This document shows positions 35,315-47,037 of a DNA stretch of 64,000 nt, in pieces. Location: positions 1,380,001-1,444,000 of the forward strand of contig NC_088715.1 of the NCBI RefSeq assembly GCF_963576615.1. Reading direction: 5' to 3'. This DNA is from Watersipora subatra. Taxonomy: Eukaryota; Bryozoa; Gymnolaemata; Cheilostomatida; Watersiporidae. Both the position numbers and the translations under genes were made by a program. The notes below the pieces were generated by a model. The model searched no databases, had not been told where the DNA came from, and saw only the letters and a program-made list of their open reading frames with translations. Each line of letters begins with the position of its first letter. Positions within the stretch are counted from its first letter, which is position 1.

Positions 35315-37098
35315 CAGAAATTCTTCTTTTCTGATTCCACTGTTACCCTTGGCTATATCACAAATACCAAAGAGCGCTACCATACTTACGTCTCAAATCG
35401 TGTTCAAACCATTCATTCTCTTTCTGACACAAACTCATGGTTTTGGGTGCCTACGGAGGAAAATCCAGCTGATTTGGTCTCCAGAGGAGCAACACCTGAT
35501 ACACTTTTGCAATCATCTTGGTTAACTGGACCAACTTTCTTGTGGACAGAACCTATAGTCTTTCCTTCCCAACCTCAAGTAACTCTAAATCCAAACGATG
35601 TGTTGAAGTTAAAAAGAACTCCACATCCTTTGCAACACTGCAAAACGAGTTTTTTCTTGACAAAAACCTTGAAAGATTTTCTCAATGGGACAATGCCATT
35701 AAGGCAGTCGCCACACTTCAAAAATTATTAAATAAACAGCCTGTTCGCGACTTGAAGCAAGCTGAGCTTGCAATTCTAAAACTTGTGCAACAAGAACACT
35801 TTCCTGATGAAGTACATATGCTTCAATCATTCCAACCTTTAAAAAGATGTAGTGCTCTACTCAAACTATATCCATTTCTCGACAACAATGGTATCATTCG
35901 CATTGGTGGAAGGCTGGAAAACAGCACCATGCTCTCTTATGAAAAAAAGCACCCCATCATCCTTCCAAAATCTGCTCACATCACCACTCTCCTTATTCGC
36001 CATTTCCACAATCTTTCTGGACATCAAGGTCGTGAACCCACCCTAGCCAATATCAGAAATCATGGATACTGGACTGTAAAAGCAAAATCCAAAGTATTTC
36101 AAGCAATCCGAGACTGCATCACCTGCAAAAAGATCCGCGGCCAGCCCTGCCATCCAATTATGGCAACTCTGCCAGAGGAAAGAGTGAATGAATCTGCTCC
36201 ATTCACTCACTGTGGTATTGACTGTTTTGGGCCTTTCATTGTCAAAGATGGGAGAAAGGAAAGAAAGATGTATGGTCTCATGGTAACATGTCTTTCGTGT
36301 CGGGCTGTGCACATTGAAACCCTCGAAGACATGACAACTGACTGTTTTATCAATGCCTTGAGAAATGTAATCGCAATCCGAGATCACATCAGCACTATCA
36401 GGTGTGATCAAGGAACCAATTTTGTAGGAGCATTTAACGAACTATTCAAAAATCCGCAAAGGTCAGAGAATCTCAACACAAAGTTCATTTTCAACCCTCC
36501 TCATGCAAGCAATATGGGCGAAGTCTGGGAATGCCAGATTCAATCAGCTCGTAGCATTCTGAAAGGATTGGAAAGCAAGTATGGAGGGAGAATGAGCTCA
36601 TCTCAGTTGCGTACCTTATTCTATGAGGTCATGGCTACAATCAATAGTCGGCCTCTGGGAAGTGTAACAGAGAATGAAATGCCTCTTTCTCCTAATATGC
36701 TGCTGACCATGAAATCAGAGATTACTCTTCCACCTCCTGAAAATTTCACTGACGCAGATACATACTCTCGAAAAAGGTGGTGTGTTGTGCAATCATTAGC
36801 AAATATGTTTTGGAGGCGCTGGAAAGGTGAGTACCTGCAGAGCTTACAACAAAGACAAAAGTGGGTCAGAAAAACACCAGAAATATTGGTGGGAGACATA
36901 GTTCATGTATTACAAGATGAAGGCTTTCGTAATTGCTGGTCACTGGGAAAAGTTGAAGAGTGTGTAAGGTCACATGATGGTGAGGTCAGGTCACTTCGGC
37001 TCAGGGTTGGGTCACGGCAGTATCCTGCCCGGGCAGCGCGATGCGTTGAGAGGCCAGTGAGCAGGGTTGTTGTACTGATAAGAACGTCTAGCAAGTAA
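35315..37098 (+). pseudogene. BEL pol: end of RNase H, integrase, C-terminal domain
   Basis: After the stop at 35312 the frame continues to about 35611, where a run of five A marks a shift of frame. From there an uninterrupted frame runs to 37098. It holds the integrase zinc domain (HFHNLSGHQG at 36001 and CITC at 36115-36126) and a complete D,D,E core: GIDCFG (Asp 36220), RCDQGTNF (Asp 36406) and GEVWE (Glu 36529). It also holds a C-terminal domain typical of BEL integrases (GDIVHVLQDE, WSLGKVEECVRS). The integrase core is thus intact while the polyprotein upstream is broken. Confidence 0.85.
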
Positions 37099-37132
37099 AG
37101 TAAAATTGCGCTCTGCTTATTTTAGGTGGAAG

Positions 37133-37911
37133 TGTAAGATTCTTAGTATCATGATATCATATCTTAAATTCATAGTATCATTGTCAGCATATTTAGAAGT
37201 AGGAATAGCCCTATAAATAGCAATTACGCATCAAATCCAAACAACGTAAACACATGTAGAAACACAGCATTCAGCTAATTCATGATATCACCAGTTACCT
37301 TGTGTGTAAATCAACAATTAATTGCATACCACATCCGGATAGTCACAATCTGTCAGCAACATGTGACCTTTTTCCTTTATATAGCAATTTCATTGCCTTT
37401 ATGAAACAATTATGATTCGCGATGTTTTTCTGATATTTTCCTTTTGGATCCACAAAAGAGCACCCTTTTTCATTCTTACTCTGCGGCTCATCCAGAAAAC
37501 AAGCAAATTCTGCGATGAGCATAGTAAACCTTTTACTTCAACACATATCATTTTAAAGAAGATACTTGGAAAATTATACGAACTTCATCTCTTTGCCTTT
37601 ACTGTGTATCCTGTCTGGAGCCAACAAGGTATTTTCTATCTTAATGCATATTTTTGAAACATTTCTTATAATTGGATTCATTGAATTGATGGCTGCTATG
37701 TTTAAATATGAAACAAAAATAATTCTTGTATTTTATCATGTAACATGCATTGTTTTATCTGAATTATATAATCAAAGACAATGTTATTTGAATATTTACT
37801 ATGCTTATTTTATCCATAGTTTTCACGGTGAAACTGTGGTGATAGAAATAAAACACTAGCATCACAACTCATCAGTTGAATTCCTTCTCACAAAACGTGA
37901 TACGCAGTACA
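37133..37911 (+). repeat. BEL 3' LTR
   Basis: The same 779-base length as the 5' LTR, preceded by the weak purine tract aggtggaag. It is followed by the target duplication ATTAC and then by the remainder of element T's left inverted repeat. Confidence 0.92.
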
Positions 37912-38041
37912 ATTACTAAGTGCACTAATAAACCTAAACAAATGGTTTGACATGGACATTAATTTCATTTTCTCAATGAAACTTTGCTATATTACCCGAT
38001 TCAATTTAGTATTTTCTCATTCTTTGGCATTTTGTCACAAA

Positions 38042-38359
38042 ATGGACATCGACTGCAATTCGACTTTGTTTGAAACTCAACTAATAAGTCTTGAAGAAGT
38101 GCAGACATGGACAACTGATGCTCTAAAGGAGTACTGTCAAAAACGTGCATGCGGCATCTCGGGGACTCGTCTTGAGCGCTGTTCAAGGGTATATTTTTTG
38201 TATAATGCTAATGTCTCTGAAGAACCAACATTAAAACAGCAAGATACATCTAAAAAATTAGATTACAAGGCGTCACTGCAAATAAGAGTGAAAGCTGGTG
38301 ATCCGAATAAATTGAAAACTTGGATTGGGGAACAGGAGACAGATGACAGCGCATGGTAG
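38042..38359 (+). CDS. SAP-like coding fragment of element T
   Basis: The sequence from ATG 38042 has a helix-extended-loop-helix pattern: TTDALKEYCQKRACGISGTR and LERCSRVYFLYNANV. This resembles a SAP-type DNA-binding domain. A later part, DPNKLKTWIGEQETDDSAW, resembles the 'DP...W...E' stretch that follows the SAP-like domain in transposon-associated SWIM/YqaJ-type proteins that I know from invertebrates. It stops at 38357. Possible further exons follow AG acceptors at 38452 (open to 38602) and 38919, but I cannot join them with confidence. The fragment lies exactly between the inverted repeats, so it is probably the remains of the element's own protein. The start could also be 37952. Confidence 0.4.
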   Translation: MDIDCNSTLFETQLISLEEVQTWTTDALKEYCQKRACGISGTRLERCSRVYFLYNANVSEEPTLKQQDTSKKLDYKASLQIRVKAGDPNKLKTWIGEQETDDSAW

Positions 38360-38602
38360 TAAAAGTAGTAAAGCCTTTATACTTTGCCCTCAACAGTGCA
38401 GCTACAGCATTTCTAGATGGAGTATTTAAACATTATTTTCTCGCTTTTGCAGCATATTCACATAAGCTATGAAAAAGTTCCAATTTTGGAATCCCAGTAT
38501 AGAAAACACTGTCCTTACCAGATTTCAGAGTTTGTTTATATTTGGGCTAGGTGTAAAGTTTTAGCTGATTCATCTTTCTTCTTAAAGCAAGTGTTTGATT
38601 AA

Positions 38603-39819
38603 AGTATCGCCCTTGCAGAGATTTCTACTTTTTACTCAAACGTCTTGAGATGAAAGGTGTCGTAAATTCAGGTTCAGCTGGTGCTATTTCAATCGGCGAG
38701 TTTTGTCTATCACAATGTGAAGCGCTTCCTGTTATTTCTAGCCAGCCTTCACCATAGGCATTCGACTTATTGCCATCATAAATTATAGGAAAATGTTTAT
38801 CTGTAGCCACTATGCATTTGGGACTCTGCCTTGCGGTGGAATACTGCACGGAGAATAGCCCATGTGTAGCATAGGTACATTATTGTTGGGACACCATTGA
38901 TAAAATTTTTACTGCAGATAACAGAATATCTTGAAGGAGACCAGACTTTTTTAGAAGATGTCTTTCGATTGACTAAGGATTTCCATTGTGCTCGTCTTTT
39001 ACAGTCGACAGGAAATTTAAAATGAGTAAATGGTAAAGGGTACCCACATGAACCTGTATGAAAAAAAAGAAAAATATATGATAAACATAAAGTACAGAGT
39101 AAGCAAAATATGAACGATATGCAAAAAGTACTGACTTATACAGCATATGCGAACCTAATATCAGAGAATAATTTTTACTTACTGCACAACAAGCATCCCA
39201 AAACAGTTAAAACTTATCAGTTTAATTTTAAATGTTTTTTCAAAAAATTATATGTCAACCTGTTTTATTTTGTTGTTTCTGTGACCAAAAATGTAAACTA
39301 ACTCTAACTAACTGAAAATATAGACCGTTTTCATAACATCGTTAACATCATAACTGCAAATGCTACAGAGATAAATTATTACGAAGACTTGACAGCGAGC
39401 GTGATTTAAACTTCTACTGAAGATGAAACTATACAAATTATCTGTTATGCATAACCTTTGGCTAGGTCCCGCAGCCTTAGGTATAAGAATTAACAAGGTT
39501 AAGTACATTTACCTATTCTAGTTCATTTAAAAGAGCTTTTCACCATAACAACTTGCCAAACAATGATGACATACGCTGCCAAAAGGTTTGAAGTGTTATT
39601 CTTTATTATAGTTGTTTCGTTTGATACTCTAAATAGAAAAGGTCAACAATATGCTATGTGTCGATATTCCATGCTAGTCATGACAATGCTACATCCATGG
39701 AATGTGTTGCACTAATGGTACATGGAGTGACAATGATCACAAACAAACTAACTAGCAAGTGCTAATAATTTTGGATGACTGGCGGATAACAAAATACTAT
39801 AGCAGCTGCCAAACATAGG
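38603..39819. other. Core of element T without clear coding region
   Basis: It contains a TTTACTGCAG acceptor near 38919 followed by a short open stretch (ITEYLEGDQTFLEDVFRL). No complete transposase signature is visible. Confidence 0.3.
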
Positions 39820-40484
39820 TTGCACTGTACAAAATTGAATCATATTATAGCCAAGTTTCAACGAGAAAATAGTTTAGGTCTATTAGTGCACTTATGTAAT
39901 AAATGTTTACCTCATAAACAAGGTGGATTAGTACTGAAAGAAATAGTGAACTGGTGCATTTCGGCCAGAAGTTAATTTTTCGACTTTTCTTTCAATTGGT
40001 ATGTAGTACATCAAGAAAAAATAATCACATAACAGGCTGAATTAGCAAGCGCTAACAATGTTGGATGTCTGAACGATAGTACCAGGTACCACATAGTGGT
40101 TATTTCTTAGTTGGTTACCTAGTGCAGTGCACCCATTGATGCGCTATGTATACTAGAAGAACTTGTGAGCCTGATGTGTTTTCTTTGATGGCTAAGTTGT
40201 TGATTTTTCTTTCAGGTGATATATACAGCTAAGCCAGGGCATTTTTGCAAATATTCTGCTAAATATTCTAACAATGCAAAATCTAGCGTTCAATATTATT
40301 TGTGCATATTTTCCACAACCAAAAGCTATACGGTCTGTTGCAGCATTAAGAGCATCTGAATACTAGACTGATGGTTACAAGCTGTTATATCATATTCTTC
40401 AATTCATTGCTAACAAAATTTACCCTTTTGAAGAAGACGACTCCAATATAGCACTGGGGGAAATTTATGTGAGGAAAAAGGTCT
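39820..40484 (-). repeat. Right inverted repeat of element T
   Basis: It keeps the uninterrupted version of the site where BEL landed in the left arm: around 39880-39895 the reverse strand reads 'ttattacataagtgcac'. Confidence 0.75.
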
Positions 40485-41064
40485 ATTATAAATAGATAAA
40501 TATGTAGCCTACTCTTAGCATTGCATTAACTAGTCCAACCAAATTACAGTGGTTAACTAGACATGTAATGTAAGCAAGTTATACTATAAGGTAGAATTGA
40601 GAAAAGGCTTCTAAATCATAAACAGAGATGAAGCAATAATCACAGACTAGTAACTGACAGTCTCACTTATGAGAGACCCTCATGTGTAATAAGTATGTGT
40701 ACAATAATTCTAAAAAGCAACCAGGTGGTCGAGTGGCACAGGTGGTAGATAGCTTAGTTAGGAAGTTTAGTATCAAGATTTGATTCCAGTGTAGGCAATA
40801 TTTTTGCATAATGCTCTCAGCATGATTTCAAATTAATGGACAGACATGGCTCTAGTTATAGAACAGATTGATTTGTTGATAAAAAATTTGTTGATAACTT
40901 TACCCACTGAAATCTAGTCGCCTTTACCATGATCCTAAGTTAACCCCACACAGTCCTGTCACCATTGGCAACTGACAAGTATTAACAGGTACTTATGCTG
41001 TGATAATCACTGCAGGTAGGCAAGCTTCTTCACATTCAGCTTTATTTATACAATACAAAGGAAC
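40481..41064 (+). repeat. Tandem unit U, copy 1, right part
   Basis: It matches 43796-44392: 'aaatatgtagcct', 'aactagtccaaccaaattac', 'ggcttctaaatcataaacag' and 'gcaagcttcttcacattcag'. It directly abuts the start of copy 2 at 41065. Confidence 0.8.
40722..40800 (+). repeat. tRNA-derived SINE head
   Basis: The sequence is ggtggtcgagtggcacaggt, then a B-box-like GATTTGATTCC at 40777-40787. The better-preserved copy is at 44039-44117. Confidence 0.5.
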
Positions 41065-42609
41065 AGCCAGCAGCCCTGCACCCATGACTGCACGGCAAGA
41101 TAAAAGCCAGCCCATGGACTCTGCACCCAGGCCATGACTGTGCGGCAGGTTTCACCTGACTGTGTGGGAAGTTTCAGCTGCTGCAGAGTCAGCGCCTGGG
41201 TGCAGGCTAGTTTGTTGGCACTGTGACAGCTGGTTGTTTCTCAAAGAAAGGGTTTCATTCAATTCAAGCTGGTTGAACATGAAGTAGATTTAATCAATTA
41301 TACTCAAATTCCATTCCTCTGCTAGTTTAGATGCGATTTGACACCATATTAGAGAGAACAGACAACCCCTAATTTTTTGGTGCTTGGACACGATTATCAC
41401 TTTTGAATTTCTGTTTTTTGTGCACAACGTACAATAATCTATATCGAGAGAGCATAACTCTAAATTTTTGATACTGAATGATATAACTAGCTCACAGGGC
41501 CACCATATTGTTTTGGCATATGGTGTCATATTGCACAGACTAGGTTCAATCAAATTGGCTGCTCTCTGATTTTTATATGAACTTAAGTAGATTGATAAAG
41601 GTTTGTTATTCATATTTTCCAGCTCATCAGTAAAAGAAATTCTTTTTTGTATTTAATCTTATCACCTGGCGACAAACTAATAAACCGGCACAAGCATTCC
41701 AAGCTCGTATCTAAACGGATTAGCTCTCAACGCTCGTCAAAAGCCTCCAACTTTTTGTAGTATATCAGTCATTCACGCTCGTTAAATATTTTAAAAGATT
41801 CCGATAAATGGACTTATGAGGAAAAGGGCCTGGGGCTACAAAAATCAATAAGCTTAAAAGGAATTCAAAACTTTTTTCAGTTTTAAACAATTGTGCGCAC
41901 AATTGCTCAAGGAGTTACCTACTCTTGTCATGTATCACCATAAAGATAGCTGGATCAAAATATCTTCAGTGCTGGACTTGTTTTATATGGTTGGTTAAGA
42001 GTATGCAGATTACAATGTGCTTCTTAGTCTAGACCAGTAATTCTCAATTATTTCAAACATGTTGCCTCATGCCTATAAATAATACTATTTGTCTATAAGA
42101 TTGTCGTAAGTACACCTCTTCATGAAACTGTATACTTACTAATTTTAATGAAAAGATAGGAATATACATCAAGTTACAACAAAAATAACTTTATTAACTG
42201 CCACAGACATGATTAAACACATCATACTGCTGCTCTGTGCAGAGTGTGCATGCTCAGTGCAGACAAAACCTTCATACTGCAGGGCAAATGCTTCCTGCAC
42301 ATAATGAGAGAGTCATTGTTTCTTAATATAGTGAAGGTGCAATAGCACTTTATCCATGTACAATATGAAAAGAAAAATGACAAACATGCAAATCCTTGCT
42401 AGCTACTTATATAGTAATAAAATATTAAACATAAATAAAATATATATAATATAAGATATAGAGGAAAAGTGGAGAGTGTTAACTGTTGGTATTGTGATGA
42501 TTATCAGTAGAATTCATATCACCAGGAGTCTGTAGGTATAAAATAAATGCTTTAGCTTTATCCACATGGCTGCCACATCTAAATGTATAAATGTTAGATA
42601 TGAAAAAAG

Positions 42610-42686
42610 AATGCTTCCCATGGGATTCGAACTCACTACTTTCATTTCAGCTGCACAACACACCAATACCCACACTAATTGATCAC
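42610..42686 (-). repeat. tRNA-derived SINE head, perfect B box
   Basis: On the minus strand there is GAGTTCGAATCC at 42623-42634, matching the polymerase III B-box consensus. The counterparts are at 27753-27828 and 45004-45076. Confidence 0.5.
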
Positions 42687-43297
42687 ATGTTCACATTTAT
42701 TAATAAACATGCAGTTAGTTATTCCCCCTTACAACTCTCACAACACACCAAATTACCAGGATGTTAGTTATTAATATAATTTGTAGTGATGAGCCTATAT
42801 GACAGCCTTTAGTCACATTGATATGACAGTTTACTGTTCTAGTACCAACAGGCCTGATGGTAAAAGTTGGCTAGTCCAATGAGTTGCCTTCTGCTGCAGT
42901 TTTCTAGTTTATACGCATAGGCGTGCACAATGATAGGAGTCATAATAGACAGTCAACCCTTGGGCATTTGTTAAATTAGCAATTTCTTTTTATTGCATTA
43001 AAAGTTTTGATAAATGAAAAAAAGTTTATATATAATCGCAATGCCAATAAACATAGTACATTTTTAAAGTTTTAAATCACGTTTAATAGCAAATTTTGAA
43101 AAAAATACTACGAATTAAAATATATTTTTCATAGTTCAGAATTAAAAAAATGTCCTTTGAAGATGATTTGAAATAACAGAATGAATGAAAGTCTCAACAT
43201 AAACACCCAAATAAATATAAATATCTACGAGTAGCCTGACAATCTATAGTGTAGTGAGAGATCATCAAGTGGTATGATAAAGTACAGACTGGGTAAG

Positions 43298-43370
43298 TTG
43301 ATTGGTGCAGGTATTACAGTGTCTGCCTACTAAGGTAAACATCATGAGCTCAGGTCCAGTGCAAGGCAAT
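43298..43370 (+). repeat. tRNA-derived SINE head
   Basis: Counterpart of 28437-28512 in unit copy 2. The B-box has decayed (GAGCTCAGGTCC). Confidence 0.4.
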
Positions 43371-43705
43371 TTTTTATCCTGGTCTCAGATCCTGGCTTCA
43401 GACATACACAGAATTTGTTACAGTAAAGATTTCTTGCCTAACTCTTTTGTCAACAAATTAATTTCTTCAACAAGACATAGTTGAATAGGTAAAACCTAAT
43501 ATCTGACAAGGGTACATATAAGCTTTCATAACCTTTGTACCACGCCGTCTATAAAAATGATTTTGATACAAGATTAAAATTTTGAAATTGTACATTACAA
43601 GTACTCTGACAGGGTGACAGGCTAGTGGGCTGTGAGAGATCAAGCACTCGATAAAGTTTAGATGACAGCTTAATGTACAATTATTCTGTAAAGTTCATGA
43701 ATAAT

Positions 43706-43780
43706 CGATTAGTGCAGTTGTTAAGGTGTTGTCAACCAAGCAGCATGTTGTGAGTTCAAATCCTCTACAGGGCAATATTT
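43706..43780 (+). repeat. tRNA-derived SINE head
   Basis: gattagtgcagttgttaagg, then GAGTTCAAATCCT at 43752-43764. Counterpart of 28846-28920. Confidence 0.45.
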
Positions 43781-44038
43781 TATTCCAACTTCCAAACCGT
43801 AATTATACATACATAAATATGTAGCCTAATCTTGTTCAGCATTGCATAAACTAGTCCAACCAAATTACAGTAATTATCTAGACATGTAAGCAAGTTATAC
43901 TATAAGGCATAATTGAGAAAAGGCTTCTAAATCATAAACAGAGATGAAGCAATAATCACAGACTAGTAACTGACAGTCTCACCCACTATGAGAGACCGTC
44001 ATGTGTAAAAAGTATGTGTACAATAATTCTAAAAAGCA

Positions 44039-44117
44039 ACAAGGTGGTCGCGTGGCACAGGTGGTGGATAGCTTAGTTAGAAAGTCGAGTGGCCAGGTTC
44101 GATTCCCGTGTAGAGAA
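44039..44117 (+). repeat. tRNA-derived SINE head, perfect B box
   Basis: 'ggtcgcgtggcacaggtgg' looks like a polymerase III A box, and GGTTCGATTCC at 44096-44106 is an exact B box. The total length of about 75 bases is tRNA-like, but I cannot draw a proper acceptor stem, so a SINE head is more likely than a tRNA gene. Confidence 0.55.
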
Positions 44118-44989
44118 TATTTTTGCATAATGCTCTCAGCATGACTTCAAAATAATGGACAGACACGCGTACACGGCTCTGGTTATAGAACAGATTGATT
44201 TGTTGATAAAAGATTTGTTGATTACTTTGCTCACTGAAATCTAGTCTCCTTTCCCATGATCTTAAGTTGGCCCTAAATGGTCCTGTCACACTTGGCAACT
44301 GACAAGTATTAACAGGCACTTATGCTCCGGTAATCACTGCAGGTGGGCAAGCTTCTTCACATTCAGCTTTAGTTCTACAATACAACGGAACAATTGAAAG
44401 ATCATGGTTTTGATTCAATAGAAGTTGTATGCCCATGACGTAGTTTAAACAAAATGGAGGACAACTCCAAAAGTGCTAAGAGTTGTTCAAGATAACCAAC
44501 ATCACTCTAATGAACAAATTAAATCTCACTTCTCATTGGTGCAAACCACTATTGGAGTTTTGCTAAGACTACGAAAAATTCTAGACAAAAAATCCTATGC
44601 AAAAACTAGAACACAGATTATACGTACATGTATATTATTAAATATTCAGAGATGTCTGAAGGCAGATGCTTGGTGCAGGTGTTAAAGTGTTGATCTACAA
44701 AGTTGAATATCCACGTCATATTCATAGCAGTCTTTTATCCTCACCTCCAACCCTGGATTCATACAGACACAACTTTCATTACAGTAAATATCGTATTTGT
44801 AACACAGTCAGTCACCCTGGACTCTCTTACTTTCTAGACAAAGAGGCCACCCATTTCAGCTGGTAATATATACCTGCATGTATGTGTATTGCGGTGTCGA
44901 TTATAGGCACACAACACACGATGTATTAAACAATATTTACTGTAATAAAAGCCCGGCCAGTTCACCCGCCCGATTGAAACCTCGCTTAA

Positions 44990-45600
44990 ATGTAACAAAA
45001 AAGTTGCTTCACACGAGATTCGACTCACAACTTTTAGTTTAGCTCACAACACACTCTTACTTGCACTAATTGACCAGCTCAATCAATTTGTAATAATAAT
45101 GCAGTAAGTTATTACTCATGACCATCTCTCACGACACTCCAGATTGTCAGGATGTTAGTTATTAACATAATTAGTCATGATGAGTCCATATGACAGTCTT
45201 TAGTCACATTGACATGACAGTTTAATGTTCTAGTACCAACAGGTCTGATGATAAAAGTTGACTAGTAAAAGAAGTTGTCTTCTGTTGCAGGATGCCAATT
45301 TACATGCATAGATGCGCAAAGTGTAGAAGTCGTAGTGAACAGTCAAGCCTTGGGCAGTTTGTTATAGTACCAATTGCTTTTTCATTGCGTTTGAACTTTT
45401 AATAATTTAAAGATAATCATAAAAGATAAAATGGTCAAATAACAGATTTTTAATAATAAAACTCTGATTGCATTTAAAGTTTACTCCAAATTTAAACTAC
45501 TGAAAAAGAAAAAAACAAAACGCTCCTAGTTTAAAGTTTACTCGAAGATATTCTTTGAAGATGATTTGAAATAACAAAATTAATGAAAGTCTCAGCAGAG
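44990..45600 (+). repeat. Third, partial copy of unit U
   Basis: It matches 42600-43180 with more divergence: 'ggatgttagttattaa', 'atatgacag.ctttagtcac', 'gacagttta.tgttctagta' and 'gaagatgatttgaaataaca'. It includes the minus-strand SINE head at 45004-45076 (GAGTCGAATCTC). Confidence 0.65.
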
Positions 45601-45777
45601 TTAGTCATCGCAAACCTCGACAACAGTTGTATTAAACTTTTCGTTAACGATAGATGGCCGAAGAGAAATGAATTGAAGTGAAATGAATATGAGAAGTGAA
45701 TTGAGAGGGGAGATTGACATTTGACCTTGAATGCATTTAATAGTGTCAGCTGTAAGTAGTCATTGTGAATTAACTGT

Positions 45778-45823
45778 GTTTTACATCTCAGCTGAATAGA
45801 TAGTGTCAGCTGAGATGTAAAAC
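45778..45823. other. Perfect 18-bp inverted repeat (hairpin 1)
   Basis: The arms gttttacatctcagctga (45778-45795) and tcagctgagatgtaaaac (45806-45823) are exact complements around a 10-base loop. No protein-coding context. Confidence 0.75.
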
Positions 45824-46040
45824 ATGCGCCCCGCTGTAGCTAAAAGCGCGACAGGCCTATATAGAAAACGCGGACAATTTTGTTGTAGCGCGTGAACTCG
45901 TCAGCTACAAACAATTGGGAGTTGTGCGACCACCACTGCAAACCATGTATCATGCAAAGCTGTAAATCATGCAAACCATGTAAATCTTTGAACAAAACCA
46001 TTATTTTGAAGCTCAAAAATGTGTAGCATGTAATACTAGT

Positions 46041-46079
46041 GATTGTGTCTGACGACTTCTCAAGGTGTCAGACACAATC
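46041..46079. other. Perfect 13-bp inverted repeat (hairpin 2)
   Basis: The arms gattgtgtctgac and gtcagacacaatc flank a 13-base loop. Confidence 0.7.
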
Positions 46080-46887
46080 CAGCCTTCTCAAGCCAGGTAC
46101 CGCACCTGCCATTGTATCTATCTCTATTGACTTGTGGCTAATTAGGTCAATTGGCATGTTGCGATTGACCTCAATTGGTCCATTGGCATTCTTCCATAAA
46201 GCTCCAAGTCTATTCCACTCTAAATGCGTCTCCAAAGGTTGGCTACAGAAAAGACACATTTTGTCTGGCATGTAGCAATGCCTTTAAGCACACAGGAAAT
46301 ATTGAACCTTATTAAGATATGAATTAGGTAACATACATCCACTCATTTCCTAGCCTTAGTATACAAACATCCTATACACTAAATACCAATCAATATGAGC
46401 TAACAAAATAGCCAATAGTTACTATCCACATTGCAGAGGTGGAGGTACTAGCACAAGTAATACTAGTGCTACTAGCCTCCTAGCTACAGCCTCAAGTACT
46501 TTACTATCTGGTATCGAGTACACTTGTCTTCTCTAGGTTTATGGTACACAGGCTAAATTAGAGGAGTTAGTTGAAAATCATCTTTTGAAAATTAACAGTT
46601 GGTGATTGATTAATAAAAATTATAGATTCTAAGAGAATAGTTAGTAGTAGGTAGATTATTATGATGAGTATTATCAATACAGTCATATATTAACATACGA
46701 GTATCCAACATACGAGAAATATGAGACACAAGCATATGAGACGGTGTTTGAAGCAACCAAAAGGTGCCCTAGAATATGAGAGGCAGCTTTAGAGAACGGC
46801 ATGACTTGGCTTTTTTTCCTAGAGTATAGCAAAGTATACAGTGTCTGGAGAAGACAACTGGGACTAGACTGCTGTTCTAGTTTTTCT

Positions 46888-46931
46888 AGTCATATTCGGT
46901 TGTTCTAGACTGAGAACAACCAAATATGACT
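46888..46931. other. 19-bp inverted repeat (hairpin 3)
   Basis: The arms agtcatattcggttgttct and agaacaaccaaatatgact pair at 18 of 19 positions with a 6-base loop. Confidence 0.7.
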
Positions 46932-47037
46932 CATAGAGACTACGCTGATAAGAACAGCTAAAACTAAGACCACAACAGAAAATGGCATACTTTAAATAAT
47001 AGATAATTCTTTTGGGATTACATATGTAGATGACATA

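Larger units (their letters stand above)
29546..37911 (+). mobile_element. Full-length BEL/Pao LTR retrotransposon (disabled)
   Basis: It has two 779-base direct LTRs (29546-30324 and 37133-37911), each TG...CA, flanked by the 5-base target duplication ATTAC (29541-29545 and 37912-37916). The total is 8366 bases. The internal order is gag, protease, reverse transcriptase, RNase H, integrase, as in the BEL/Pao class. The LTRs differ at about 14 positions by eye, near 2%. The coding region has at least six in-frame stops and three frame changes, so it cannot make its proteins. The LTR age is low while the lesions are many. Confidence 0.93.
28936..40484. mobile_element. DNA-transposon-like element T with ~0.7-kb inverted repeats, split by BEL
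   Basis: The outer ends are AGACCTTTTTCCTCAC at 28936 and its exact inverse GTGAGGAAAAAGGTCT at 40484. Inverted homology runs from 28936 to 29545 and 37917 to about 38010 on the left, against about 39820 to 40484 on the right. The BEL insertion explains the gap. Without it the element is about 3.2 kb. The core (38.0-39.8 kb) carries a SAP-like coding fragment. Unit U copy 2 at 43795 is uninterrupted, which proves T is an insertion. I see no clear target duplication. The superfamily is unassigned. Confidence 0.65.
41065..44392 (+). repeat. Tandem unit U, copy 2 (uninterrupted)
   Basis: This 3.3-kb copy of 26285-28940 plus 40481-41064 starts directly at the end of copy 1. It has no element T, so it preserves the empty site near 43795 (aacttccaaaccgtaattat). 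It contains the same SINE heads in the same order. Confidence 0.8.

Noticed and set aside
44039-44117. Functional tRNA gene
   Set aside because: The boxes look right, but a matching acceptor stem could not be drawn and the same head recurs in decayed copies, so a SINE head is more likely.
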